Source of the DNA: Neobacillus mesonae
Lineage (GTDB): Bacteria > Bacillota > Bacilli > Bacillales > Cytobacillaceae
Direction of reading: 5' to 3'
NCBI RefSeq assembly: GCF_001636315.1
Contig: NZ_KV440949.1
Span: 4,668,084-4,732,083, forward strand
DNA: 64,000 nt
Shown in pieces: positions 8,552-15,260 of this stretch. The notes beneath the pieces are model-generated. The model ran no database searches and was not told the origin of the DNA. It saw only the letters and a list, made by a program, of their open reading frames with translations. The number at the start of each line of letters is the position of its first letter. Position 1 is the first letter of the stretch. Position numbers and translations under genes: made by a program.

Positions 8552-8935
8552 ATGTTTGATTATACTGTTTCTACAAATAAAAATATGGACGAAGCGATAC
8601 AAAGTTTAGAGGAATACTTAAAAGAAGAAAAATTTGGTGTATTATGGAGATTTGATATTAAAGAAAAGCTTCAGGAAAAGGGGCTGGATTTTCATAAGGA
8701 GTTTAAGGTTCTGGAAGTATGTAACCCTCAAGAAGCTCAAAGAGTTCTTAATGAAAACGAAATGGCGGGATATTTTCTGCCCTGTAAAATTGTTGTTTAT
8801 GATGATCATGGAAAAGTTAAAATTGGGATGCCCAAACCGACAGCACTTATTAGTCTACTTAATGATGTTAAGCTGAAGCAATTTGCAAAAGACATTGAAA
8901 ATCGGTTAATCGGTTGTATTGATAAATGTATATAA
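8552..8935 (+). CDS. DUF302-domain protein
   Basis: A 127-residue soluble protein. The sequence MFDYTVSTNKNMDEAIQSLE, followed by FGVLWRFDIKEKLQEKG, EFKVLEVCNPQEAQRVL and LPCKIVVYDD, is the conserved core of the DUF302 family, a small alpha/beta domain often found near sulfur or redox genes. Two family-typical Cys (in VCNP and LPCK) are present and two more lie in the C-terminal tail GCIDKC. The start is ATG 8552 behind GGAGGAAG, not the TTG at 8537, which lies inside that ribosome site. It sits between remnants of rhodanese/TusA genes and the regulator operon. Its biochemical role is not established. Confidence 0.85.
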   Translation: MFDYTVSTNKNMDEAIQSLEEYLKEEKFGVLWRFDIKEKLQEKGLDFHKEFKVLEVCNPQEAQRVLNENEMAGYFLPCKIVVYDDHGKVKIGMPKPTALISLLNDVKLKQFAKDIENRLIGCIDKCI

Positions 8936-9002
8936 AATGGGAAGAAAGTGATTGTTCATAATAAAAATTTTTGTTCAGTCTCTTAAAAATTTCCTTCATT
9001 CT

Positions 9003-9036
9003 GACCGCCATATTAATGATTGCGGTCTTTTTTTTA
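9003..9036 (+). terminator. Rho-independent terminator
   Basis: GACCGC pairs with GCGGTC across an AT-rich loop, followed by eight T. It ends the DUF302 gene. Confidence 0.8.
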
Positions 9037-9062
9037 TACTGAAAAAATTTATTAAAATCCTA

Positions 9063-9091
9063 TTGACATAATACCTATAGGGGTATAATAT
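9063..9091 (+). promoter_or_regulatory. Promoter of the cstR operon with embedded operator
   Basis: TTGACA at 9063-9068 and a TATAATAT stretch at 9084-9091 form a sigma-A promoter with 15 or 17 bp spacing. The whole interval is filled by ATACCTATAGGGGTAT (9071-9086), a CstR-type palindrome. A repressor bound here would block RNA polymerase and autoregulate its own operon. Confidence 0.8.
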
Positions 9092-9132
9092 AAAGCCTGT
9101 CAATTAAATTTGTCTCATTGAAGGAGGCTTAG

Positions 9133-9513
9133 ATGATTTTTCTAATTTTGATAACATTAATTATATCATTTATTTTATATAGAAGATATTTTCCGGTTCT
9201 TGGTGTTCGATTTATCAATTTGAAGAATCTTGAAGTAGGGAAAATAAAGATAATAGATATTAGAGACTATCATGAATCCTTCAAGGATCCAGTTAATGGT
9301 TCAATCAATATCCCGATTGCCTATCTAAATAGAAATATTAATCAGATCCCGAATGATGAGTTATTTGTTGTGTCATCCAGTTCACTTGAAAAAAATATTG
9401 GTATCCGTCTACTAAGACAAAAAGGTTTTCGAGTGGTCGGGTATATCATTTCCGACAGTAATGAAATTCACAAAAAGGATAACTCTATAAAAATGGAAAA
9501 TAACTGTTGTTAA
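9133..9513 (+). CDS. Membrane-anchored rhodanese-like protein lacking the catalytic Cys
   Basis: A 126-residue protein with an N-terminal helix (residues 1-17), the linker YRRYFPVLGVRFI and a rhodanese-like domain (IIDIRDYHES, GSINIPIAYL). At the active-site loop, where the paralogue at 10664 has VVICQSGMRS, this protein has FVVSSSSLEK: the Cys is replaced by Ser and the loop is one residue shorter. It should therefore not act as a sulfurtransferase by the usual mechanism. The C-terminus ends in NNCC, so thiols remain at another place. It is the first gene of the operon with the CstR-like regulator, 13 bases upstream of it. A sensing or scaffold role is inference. Confidence 0.8.
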   Translation: MIFLILITLIISFILYRRYFPVLGVRFINLKNLEVGKIKIIDIRDYHESFKDPVNGSINIPIAYLNRNINQIPNDELFVVSSSSLEKNIGIRLLRQKGFRVVGYIISDSNEIHKKDNSIKMENNCC

Positions 9514-9526
9514 AGGGGTTAAGAAC

Positions 9527-9790
9527 ATGGAGTACAATGATCAAATTAAAAATAGAGTAAAACGTATTGAAGGACAATTAAGAGGAATTTTAAGAATGAT
9601 GGAAGAAAACAAGGATTGTAAAGAGGTGATCACTCAGTTATCTGCATCTAGAACTGCCATTGATCGGACAATCGGTGTTATCGTAAGTTCCAACTTAGTA
9701 GAATGTGTACAAAAAGCGACTAACCAAGGGGAAAGAAGCATGGAAGAAATGGTTAAAGAGGCTGTCAATTTGCTTGTAAAAAGCCGATAA
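9527..9790 (+). CDS. cstR: CsoR/RcnR-family repressor of the CstR type
   Basis: An 87-residue all-helical DUF156 protein: KNRVKRIEGQLRGILRMMEE is the conserved DNA-contact and tetramer region. Cys31 (KDCKEV) and Cys60 (LVECV) fall exactly where S. aureus CstR has its persulfide-reactive pair. The Cu(I) ligand His, four residues before the second Cys in CsoR, is Asn56 here. This argues for sulfane-sulfur sensing rather than copper. It lies second in an operon behind an operator-embedded promoter, and six similar operators precede sulfur genes on both sides, so it is the likely local master regulator. GGGG-type ribosome site, ATG 9527. Confidence 0.9.
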   Translation: MEYNDQIKNRVKRIEGQLRGILRMMEENKDCKEVITQLSASRTAIDRTIGVIVSSNLVECVQKATNQGERSMEEMVKEAVNLLVKSR

Positions 9791-9956
9791 TCATCCGGGG
9801 CTTGAAATATACTGTTATTAAGGAAACTATTATACCCAAAAAGGTGTTAAATTGATATTGAAGGGTCTATTATTTTTTTAAAACAAAAAACCCTTTTGTT
9901 ATATGTGTGGATAAATAGAAATACGAATAGGGGAAATAATCCTTTGTAAAAAGGGG

Positions 9957-10002
9957 TTGACACACCCTTTGATTATATTTAGTATTATACCCGTAGGGGT
10001 AA
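9957..10002 (+). promoter_or_regulatory. Promoter and CstR-type operator before the yrkE-like operon
   Basis: TTGACA at 9957-9962, 17 bp, TAGTAT at 9980-9985, followed at once by ATACCCGTAGGGGTAA (9987-10002). The operator covers the transcription start. A weaker ATACCC...GGTGTT element lies at about 9832-9847. Confidence 0.8.
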
Positions 10003-10011
10003 GTTTTAATA

Positions 10012-10074
10012 TTAAAACATGAAGAGGAAAATGCTGTTCTAAAGTTTTGGATTAAAAAGGATAATTTTTTTTGA
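10012..10074 (+). pseudogene. TusA C-terminal remnant
   Basis: With no start codon, the frame reads LILKHEEENAVLKFWIKKD and ends at TGA 10072-10074. This matches the C-terminus of the intact TusA at 12844 (ELIKHEEDNGLLKFWIKKG). It is the missing half of a TusA gene whose head could be the remnant at 8450-8524. The two pieces are separated by DUF302, the Cys-less rhodanese and cstR. Confidence 0.75.
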
Positions 10075-10082
10075 ACTATAAA

Positions 10083-10098
10083 ATACCCATACGTGTAT
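10083..10098 (+). promoter_or_regulatory. Additional CstR-type operator
   Basis: ATACCCATACGTGTAT lies 39 bases before the DsrE gene start. It is a slightly degenerate member of the ATACCC...GGTAT family. Confidence 0.6.
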
Positions 10099-10136
10099 CG
10101 GTTTAATTAAATTTTATATATTCAGGAGGAAAATGC

Positions 10137-10616
10137 ATGTCAGAAAAGAAAAAAACAACGATTGTCCTATTTAGTGGAGATTATGATAAAGCAATGGCTG
10201 CTTATATTATTGCAAATGGTGCGGCAGCTTATGATCACGAGGTCACCATTTTTCATACGTTTTGGGGATTAAATGCTCTTCGTAAAGATGAACATATTCC
10301 AGTAAAAAAGGGATTCATGGAAAAAATGTTCGGAAAAATGATGCCTAGAGGAGCGGATAAAATGGGACTATCCAAGATGAACTTTGCTGGCTTTGGTCCT
10401 AAGATGATTAAAGATATCATGAAAAAGCACAATGCAATGCCACTTCCACAATTAATTGAAATGGCTCAAGAGCAGGGTGTCAAATTAGTGGCTTGTACAA
10501 TGACAATGGATTTGTTGGGTCTTCAACAAGAAGAATTATTGGATAACATTGAATATGCAGGTGTTGCAGCGTACTTAGCGGACGCAGAAGATGGTAATGT
10601 GAATCTGTTTATTTAA
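10137..10616 (+). CDS. DsrE/DsrF-like sulfur-relay protein (YrkE-like)
   Basis: A 159-residue soluble protein of the DsrE2 type: KKTTIVLFSGDYDKAMAAYIIANGAAAYDHEVTIFHTFWG at the N-terminus (shown here only as the family core), a Met-rich middle (FMEKMFGKMMPRG) and Cys120 in LVACTMTMDLLG, the likely persulfide carrier. YrkE of B. subtilis has the same layout and heads the yrkEFHI genes, which matches the order here. It probably passes sulfane sulfur between rhodanese and TusA partners in the cytoplasm. It is preceded by a promoter with two CstR-type operators and a perfect AGGAGG ribosome site. The next gene follows after 47 bases. Confidence 0.9.
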   Translation: MSEKKKTTIVLFSGDYDKAMAAYIIANGAAAYDHEVTIFHTFWGLNALRKDEHIPVKKGFMEKMFGKMMPRGADKMGLSKMNFAGFGPKMIKDIMKKHNAMPLPQLIEMAQEQGVKLVACTMTMDLLGLQQEELLDNIEYAGVAAYLADAEDGNVNLFI

Positions 10617-10663
10617 CGATAGGGGGAATCCTCCCCTACATAACATCGAAGGAGGGACTACTC

Positions 10664-11023
10664 TTGGAATATGTTAATTATATCTTAATTGGGCTTTTCT
10701 TAATTTTGATCATACGACGAATTTTACCTGTAAAAGGAGTTAGACAGATTTCTGCAACAGAATTAAAAAATGAATTAAAAGACAAGAATAAGCAATTTGT
10801 TGATGTCAGAACACCTGGGGAGTTTAAAGGAAATCATATTAGAGAATTTAAAAATATTCCTCTTCATCAACTTGCTCAAAAATCAAATGAACTTTCAAAA
10901 GAAAAAGAAGTAGTTGTGATTTGCCAAAGTGGTATGAGAAGCCAAAAGGCTAGCAAGATACTAAAAAATCTGGGATTTACAAAAGTAACAAATGTTAAAG
11001 GCGGCATGGGCGGTTGGGCCTAA
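10664..11023 (+). CDS. Membrane-anchored rhodanese sulfurtransferase
   Basis: A 119-residue protein with one N-terminal membrane helix (residues 3-19), the linker RRILPVKGVRQIS and one rhodanese domain: FVDVRTPGEFKGNHI, VVVICQSGMRS with catalytic Cys87, and the closing GGMGGW. The start is TTG 10664 behind GAAGGAGGG. Its anchor and linker are close to those of the Cys-less protein at 9133, so the two look like paralogues, one active and one not. It would present a persulfide at the cytoplasmic membrane face and hand it to DsrE or TusA partners in the same operon. Confidence 0.9.
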   Translation: MEYVNYILIGLFLILIIRRILPVKGVRQISATELKNELKDKNKQFVDVRTPGEFKGNHIREFKNIPLHQLAQKSNELSKEKEVVVICQSGMRSQKASKILKNLGFTKVTNVKGGMGGWA

Positions 11024-11071
11024 AAATGATGGCCAGGGAAGGAAGAGTGGAATGTTTTTTTAATAAAATCA

Positions 11072-11087
11072 ATACCCATATAGGTAT
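11072..11087 (+). promoter_or_regulatory. CstR-type operator before the yrkF-like gene
   Basis: ATACCCATATAGGTAT, identical over 16 bases to the site at 6191-6206. It lies 20 bases before the TusA-rhodanese start, so a second internal promoter is likely here. No clear -35/-10 pair was seen. Confidence 0.7.
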
Positions 11088-11106
11088 GTATATTGGAGGT
11101 TTTAAG

Positions 11107-11694
11107 ATGGAAAACATGAAAGCTAACGTCATTTTGGACGCAAAAGGATTGGCATGTCCAATGCCAATTGTCAAAACTAAGAAAGCGATGAAGGATTTAG
11201 AGGCAGGTCAAGTATTAGAAGTGCAGGCAACAGATAAAGGGTCCAAAGCGGATATTAAGGCATGGGCTGAAAGTACAGGGCACCAATATTTAGGCACATT
11301 AAAAGAAGGAGAAGTATTAAAACATTATCTAAGAAAGTCTTCCGGCAACGAAACATTGGAACGTAAACATCCCCATGTCATCAATAACGATCAGCTTGAA
11401 GCAAAGCTTGAGAATGAAAACATTGTGGTCCTTGATGTAAGAGAAACGGCAGAATACGCCTTTAACCATATTCCAAATGCTATCTCCATTCCTTTGGGGA
11501 AATTGGAAGAAAGACTAATAGAATTAAACAAAAATGATGAAATTTATATCATTTGCCGAACAGGAAACCGCAGTGATATGGCAGCACAAAAGCTGGCAGA
11601 AAAGGGATTTTCAAAAGTCTTTAACGTGGTACTAGGAATGAGCCAATGGAACGGGAAAAGTACTGGTTTAGTCACGAAGGAGGTACAAAAATGA
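11107..11694 (+). CDS. yrkF: TusA-rhodanese fusion (YrkF-like)
   Basis: A 195-residue protein. Residues 6-80 are TusA-like (VILDAKGLACPMPIVKTKK, Cys17) and residues 95-190 are a rhodanese with Cys150 in YIICRTGNRS and a closing LGMSQWNG. This is the domain order of B. subtilis YrkF. It would move sulfane sulfur from the rhodanese Cys to the TusA Cys or the reverse. The start is ATG 11107 behind GGAGG; an upstream in-frame ATG at 11014 would include the operator and is rejected. Its stop overlaps the start of the next gene (ATGA), which indicates translational coupling. A CstR-type operator lies just upstream. Confidence 0.92.
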   Translation: MENMKANVILDAKGLACPMPIVKTKKAMKDLEAGQVLEVQATDKGSKADIKAWAESTGHQYLGTLKEGEVLKHYLRKSSGNETLERKHPHVINNDQLEAKLENENIVVLDVRETAEYAFNHIPNAISIPLGKLEERLIELNKNDEIYIICRTGNRSDMAAQKLAEKGFSKVFNVVLGMSQWNGKSTGLVTKEVQK

Positions 11695-12827
11695 CAGTGA
11701 AAAATGTGACGGCGAAAGAATTGACAGAAAGAGTATTAAATAAGGAAAAATTGTTTATTTTGGATGTCCGAAATGAAAGTGATTTTAGTGATTGGAAAGT
11801 GGAAGGCGAAAACTTTGATTATTTAAACATTCCTTATTTTGAACTTATTGACGGAATCAAACCAATTGCTGATAAAATCCCTAAAGATCGTGATGTTGTA
11901 ACTATTTGCGCTAAAGGCGGTTCATCCATTTTTGTGGCGGAACAATTGGTGGAAGAAGGTTTTGATAACATCTACTCATTAGAAGATGGAATGAAAGCAT
12001 GGAGCGAATATCTTTACAAGGTAAAAGTATACGAAGATGAAGATATTAAAGTATTTCAATTTGTACGAGTCGGAAAAGGCTGCTTATCTTATATGGTTGT
12101 ATCAGATGGAGAGGCGCTTATCGTAGACCCAGCACGATTCACAGATGAGTATGTAAAAGCGGCAGAAGAAGAAGGGGCTAAAATTACCCATATTGTCGAC
12201 TCTCATTTACATGCGGACCATATTTCTGGTGGAACTATTCTGGCAAATAGCACTGGCGCAAAATACTACCTCATGAAGAGTGAAGGAGCGGTATTTGATT
12301 TTGAAGCATTGGAGAACTATAAAAAAATTGAGTTTAACAGCGTTACACTTGAAGTGTTGGCGGTAAAAACACCTGGTCATACACCTGGCAGCGTATCTTT
12401 CTTTGTTAATCACAAACTACTGTTCTCTGGAGACACCATTTTTGTAAGTGGGTTGGGCCGTCCTGATCTAGGCAATAAAGTGCGTGAATGGGCAAATGAT
12501 TTATACGATACCGTTCATACAAAGGTTGCAGAAATTACAGATGAAGTGATTGTACTTCCAGGACATTATGCTGATTTTGAAAGTGAAATCAACACAGATG
12601 GTGATATTGGAGACCTACTCGGAAATATCAGAAAGCGTAATAAAAAAATGTTTACCACACCGAAGGAAGAATTCCTAAATAATGTAGAAAAATCGGCTAG
12701 TTCGGTAAAACCGCCAAACTTTGAGGATATTGTGGCCATCAACCGCGGGGTAAAAACGGTAGATGTTGATACAATGCAAGAATTAGAAATCGGTCCAAAC
12801 CGTTGTGCAGTTCACCATACAGAATAA
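11691..12827 (+). CDS. yrkH: Rhodanese-persulfide dioxygenase fusion (YrkH/CstB-like)
   Basis: A 378-residue protein. Residues 1-110 are a rhodanese with Cys73 in VTICAKGGSS. Residues 115-350 are a metallo-beta-lactamase fold of the ETHE1 persulfide dioxygenase class: SHLHADH (His172, His174, Asp176, His177), His230 in PGHTPGS, Asp248 in FSGDTIF and His292 in LPGHY. By analogy with ETHE1 (His79, His135, Asp154), His172, His230 and Asp248 would bind the iron. The reaction is oxidation of low-molecular-weight persulfide to sulfite, which the rhodanese part can combine with persulfide to thiosulfate. It overlaps yrkF by four bases and is followed by TusA. Confidence 0.93.
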   Translation: MTVKNVTAKELTERVLNKEKLFILDVRNESDFSDWKVEGENFDYLNIPYFELIDGIKPIADKIPKDRDVVTICAKGGSSIFVAEQLVEEGFDNIYSLEDGMKAWSEYLYKVKVYEDEDIKVFQFVRVGKGCLSYMVVSDGEALIVDPARFTDEYVKAAEEEGAKITHIVDSHLHADHISGGTILANSTGAKYYLMKSEGAVFDFEALENYKKIEFNSVTLEVLAVKTPGHTPGSVSFFVNHKLLFSGDTIFVSGLGRPDLGNKVREWANDLYDTVHTKVAEITDEVIVLPGHYADFESEINTDGDIGDLLGNIRKRNKKMFTTPKEEFLNNVEKSASSVKPPNFEDIVAINRGVKTVDVDTMQELEIGPNRCAVHHTE

Positions 12828-12843
12828 TAAGGAGGAATAATTT

Positions 12844-13071
12844 ATGAATGTCGATAAAGTTTTAGATGCAAAAGGGTTAGCGTGCCCAATGCCGATTGTA
12901 AAAACGAAAAAAGCCATGAACGAACTTGAAAGTGGTCAAGTGTTAGAAATCCATGCAACGGATAAAGGGGCAAAAAATGACCTTGCTGCATGGGCTAAAT
13001 CTGGGGGCCATGAGTTAATCAAGCATGAAGAAGATAACGGCTTGTTAAAGTTTTGGATTAAAAAGGGTTAA
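12844..13071 (+). CDS. yrkI: TusA-family sulfur carrier (YrkI-like)
   Basis: A 75-residue single-domain TusA protein: KVLDAKGLACPMPIVKTKKA with the active Cys-Pro pair (Cys15), the ATDKGAKNDLAAWAKSGGH strand-helix and the closing LLKFWIKKG. It carries sulfur as a persulfide between donor enzymes (rhodanese, DsrE) and acceptors. It is 16 bases downstream of the dioxygenase with a GGAGGAAT ribosome site and ends the operon at a strong terminator. Its sequence is the best template for recognising the TusA fragments at 8450 and 10012, and the TusA domains of the YrkF-like and CoADR fusions are its paralogues. Confidence 0.93.
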   Translation: MNVDKVLDAKGLACPMPIVKTKKAMNELESGQVLEIHATDKGAKNDLAAWAKSGGHELIKHEEDNGLLKFWIKKG

Positions 13072-13076
13072 AAATA

Positions 13077-13103
13077 AAGGAACCATTTTTGGTTCCTTTT
13101 TAT
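13077..13103 (+). terminator. Rho-independent terminator after the yrk-like operon
   Basis: AAGGAACCA pairs with TGGTTCCTT around a TTTT loop, followed by a T run. Confidence 0.9.
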
Positions 13104-13119
13104 AAAACAGGAGGTCAAC

Positions 13120-13230
13120 ATGGATATTAGTTTTATAATTACGATCTTACTAATTGGATTTGTTGGCTCATTTATTTCTGGAATGTTAATCTACGCTACT
13201 GCAGCGAAAACGTGGATGAATATTTTATAA
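13120..13230 (+). pseudogene. TauE/SafE-type permease with large internal deletion
   Basis: A 36-codon frame behind a perfect GGAGGTCA ribosome site. Residues 1-23 (ending IGFVGSFISGML) match the start of TauE/SafE-type sulfite or sulfur exporters, where a GIGG motif normally follows. The remaining 13 residues (YATAAKTWMNIL) look like the C-terminal end of the same family. The central 200 or so residues are missing, in frame. In B. subtilis the yrk sulfur genes are followed by the TauE-like yrkJ, so position and sequence both point to a deleted homologue. A functional micropeptide cannot be excluded. Confidence 0.6.
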
Positions 13231-13281
13231 GCTCTATTCCGTAAAAAGTATAAATTATCGCCAACGAAAGATGGGGTAATA

Positions 13282-13629
13282 ATGATGAGTAAGAAATTTG
13301 TATACTTTTTATCGTTAAGCTCAAATGTACCCTTTGCGCTGAAAGAAGCACTAATAAAAGTAAAACAAAACAATGAAGTGGCCATCTTTTTTGATCTTGA
13401 TGGAGCACGAGTTTTAGACCGGCGGTATTTAAATAAAATGGATAAAATTCATGGTAAAGAACTTTCATTATTATTAAATTCAGCGATAAATGCAGGAATT
13501 AAATTATTTGGATGTCAGATGAACGTTTTAATGGCCGATGGATTAGAATTGATCAATGGAGCAGAACTAGCAGGAGTCGCAACCTTTTTGGAAATAGCCT
13601 ATCAAGCTGATTCGGTTTTAAGTTATTGA
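13282..13629 (+). CDS. DsrE-family protein
   Basis: A 115-residue soluble protein with the DsrE fold pattern: KKFVYFLSLSSNVPFALKEA, AIFFDLDGARVL, INAGIKLFGCQMNVLMADG and ELAGVATFLE. Cys78 in FGCQMN occupies the sulfur-carrying position of DsrE proteins. The start may be either ATG of the ATGATG pair at 13282/13285; the ribosome site (GGGG) is modest. It is 16 bases before another DsrE-like gene, probably co-transcribed, and follows the deleted permease gene. A role as sulfane-sulfur shuttle is inferred from family and context. Confidence 0.85.
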   Translation: MMSKKFVYFLSLSSNVPFALKEALIKVKQNNEVAIFFDLDGARVLDRRYLNKMDKIHGKELSLLLNSAINAGIKLFGCQMNVLMADGLELINGAELAGVATFLEIAYQADSVLSY

Positions 13630-13644
13630 GGGGGGATTTTCATT

Positions 13645-14025
13645 ATGGAAACTAAAAAAGTTGTGGTTTTAGCACTTCACGATGAACTAGAGTCTGTCTA
13701 TCCCCCATTAAATATTGCGGTAGGTGCGGCATCATCCGGGGCTGAGGTGATTTTAGCTTTTTCAAGAAAAGGTGTAAACATATTAGACGAAAACTATATA
13801 CCAATTCCTTCTAAAGGTATAAAGTACCTTTCAAATGCCCTAAACGATTTTGGTGCACCCTCAATTCATGAACTTCTTGATATTGCTGTTGACTTTGGTG
13901 TAAGACTATATGTTGTTGATTTGGATATAAAAGACGAAACTAGATTTATGTTACCTGTTGAACAAGTACCAATCAAGTGGGTTTTAAATGAAGCCGTTTC
14001 GGCTGACCTTTTTGTTCATTTTTAA
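13645..14025 (+). CDS. DsrE-like protein without the carrier Cys
   Basis: A 126-residue protein with DsrE/DsrF-like features: KKVVVLALHDELESVYPPLNIAVGAASSG, where only the family core is meant, then IHELLDIAVDFGVRLYVVDLDIKDE and EAVSADLFVHF. At the position of the usual ACQMT or ACTMT Cys motif it reads VVDLD, so the sulfur-binding Cys is absent; there is no Cys in the protein. It could be a structural partner, as DsrF is for DsrE in hetero-oligomers. It is translated from GAGGGGGG/ATG 13645 directly after the Cys-containing DsrE gene, and a terminator follows. Confidence 0.75.
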   Translation: METKKVVVLALHDELESVYPPLNIAVGAASSGAEVILAFSRKGVNILDENYIPIPSKGIKYLSNALNDFGAPSIHELLDIAVDFGVRLYVVDLDIKDETRFMLPVEQVPIKWVLNEAVSADLFVHF

Positions 14026-14095
14026 GTAGCTATGAACCTTCAGTAGATATGGACTAAGTTGGGGAATGAAATTGTCAGAGAACTAAAAACACAGA

Positions 14096-14131
14096 AATGA
14101 CACCCAACAGAGGTTAGGTGTCATTTTTTTG
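14096..14131 (+). terminator. Rho-independent terminator ending the sulfur island
   Basis: ATGACACC pairs with GGTGTCAT and is followed by TTTTTT. It closes the two-gene DsrE unit. Confidence 0.9.
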
Positions 14132-14472
14132 AATTAGGTACAGGACAACAAAGGGAAATGGAAATTGTTCCTAACATCTGTGCGGTTGATAAATTTTGAA
14201 TTAAAAGCGGTAAAATGTTTGAAACTAGTGAGATTCCCTTTTAAAAGAGAGGAATTCATGATATTCCTTGATGGTATTTATTTTGTTCATTTTAAAAAAT
14301 ATAGAGGAATTATTAAAAACATGGCTTCCTATAAGCCATGCTTTTTTAATTTGGGTCAAAAAGAAAAAGCTTATAAAATTAATAAAAAAGTCCCATAATA
14401 TCTGCATAAAATCTCCACAAATTATTGATAATCTATTTTTAGACAATAGATACGTTAGAAAGGATGGTAATA
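14132..14472 (+). other. Intergenic region with a hairpin terminator at 14321-14348
   Basis: ATGGCTT and AAGCCAT form a seven-pair stem with a CCTAT loop, followed by GC and six T. The remaining sequence is AT-rich with no recognisable gene; short open frames on both strands lack ribosome sites and family features. The hairpin may be an attenuator or the terminator of an unseen small RNA. Confidence 0.5.
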
Positions 14473-15075
14473 GTGAAACATAAAAAAGCATTTTTAGGAA
14501 TAGCTGCATTAATGTTGGTATTCTTTTTAGCTGCATGTGGAGGTAATGATAAGACATCCCCAAGTGATAATGCAGATCCAAAATCTAACACGCATGAAAA
14601 TAGGAGTAAAAGTGATAATTCTGATTCTATGGAAGGAATGGATCACTCAGGTTCAGGAGAGGTTCCAGAAGGTTTAACAATGGCAGAAAATTCTTCCTAT
14701 CCTGTTGGTAGTAAAGTGATTATTCATGCAGAACATATGCCGGGAATGGAAGGTGCTGAAGCAACTGTTTCTGGAGCTTTTGATACTACTGTCTATTCAG
14801 TAACATATACTCCAACAACTGGTGGGAAACCAGTCAAAAATCACAAATGGGTGGTTCATGAAGAAATTAAAAATGCTGGTGACAAACCATATAAATCGGG
14901 TGAAGAAGTTGTTTTAAATGCAGAACATATGAAAGGAATGAAAGGAGCAAAGGCAACAATTGATACGGCTGAACAAACAACTGTTTATATGGTTGATTAC
15001 ACTGATACAAAAACTGGTGAGAAGATCACCAAGCATATGTGGGTAACAGAAAGTGAACTTTCACCTGTGAAATAA
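14473..15075 (+). CDS. ydhK: YdhK-like lipoprotein with two DUF1541 repeats
   Basis: A secreted lipoprotein of 200 residues. It has a Lys-rich N-terminus, a hydrophobic segment and the lipobox LAAC. A Ser/Asp/Asn/His/Met-rich linker (SMEGMDHSGSG) follows. Two tandem DUF1541 repeats come next: AEHMPGMEGAEATV...HKWVVHEE and AEHMKGMKGAKATI...HMWVTESE. The Met/His clusters in both repeats suggest metal binding, possibly copper, on the outer membrane face. GTG 14473 is favoured because AAAGGATGG abuts the ATG at 14464. A two-component system and a Met/His-rich membrane peptide follow, which fits an envelope metal response. Confidence 0.88.
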   Translation: MKHKKAFLGIAALMLVFFLAACGGNDKTSPSDNADPKSNTHENRSKSDNSDSMEGMDHSGSGEVPEGLTMAENSSYPVGSKVIIHAEHMPGMEGAEATVSGAFDTTVYSVTYTPTTGGKPVKNHKWVVHEEIKNAGDKPYKSGEEVVLNAEHMKGMKGAKATIDTAEQTTVYMVDYTDTKTGEKITKHMWVTESELSPVK

Positions 15076-15104
15076 TATTTACAATAAAATATCTTTAAGT
15101 TTTA

Positions 15105-15138
15105 AAGGGATTGGCTGTAAACACCGATCCCTTTTTTT
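15105..15138 (+). terminator. Rho-independent terminator
   Basis: GGGATTGG pairs with CCGATCCC (one G-T pair), followed by seven T. It separates the YdhK-like gene from the histidine kinase. Confidence 0.85.
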
Positions 15139-15260
15139 GGTTTGATTTTTTGAGTAAGCATTCTAGATAATTGCTTAATTAGATTTCTCCATAATTTCTC
15201 GATATTATTATTTTATGATGGAACAGAGGTTACTTTTTTGAAAAACCAAGGAGCAATTAA

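Noticed and set aside
9527..9790. Copper-sensing CsoR
   Set aside because: The His ligand before the second Cys is Asn56 and the surrounding genes all handle sulfur, so a CstR-type assignment fits better.
10137..13071. Selenoprotein genes with in-frame TGA among the TusA/DsrE/rhodanese genes
   Set aside because: All intact genes have Cys codons at the reactive positions, and the remnants end in ordinary stops without the missing domain continuing after a TGA.
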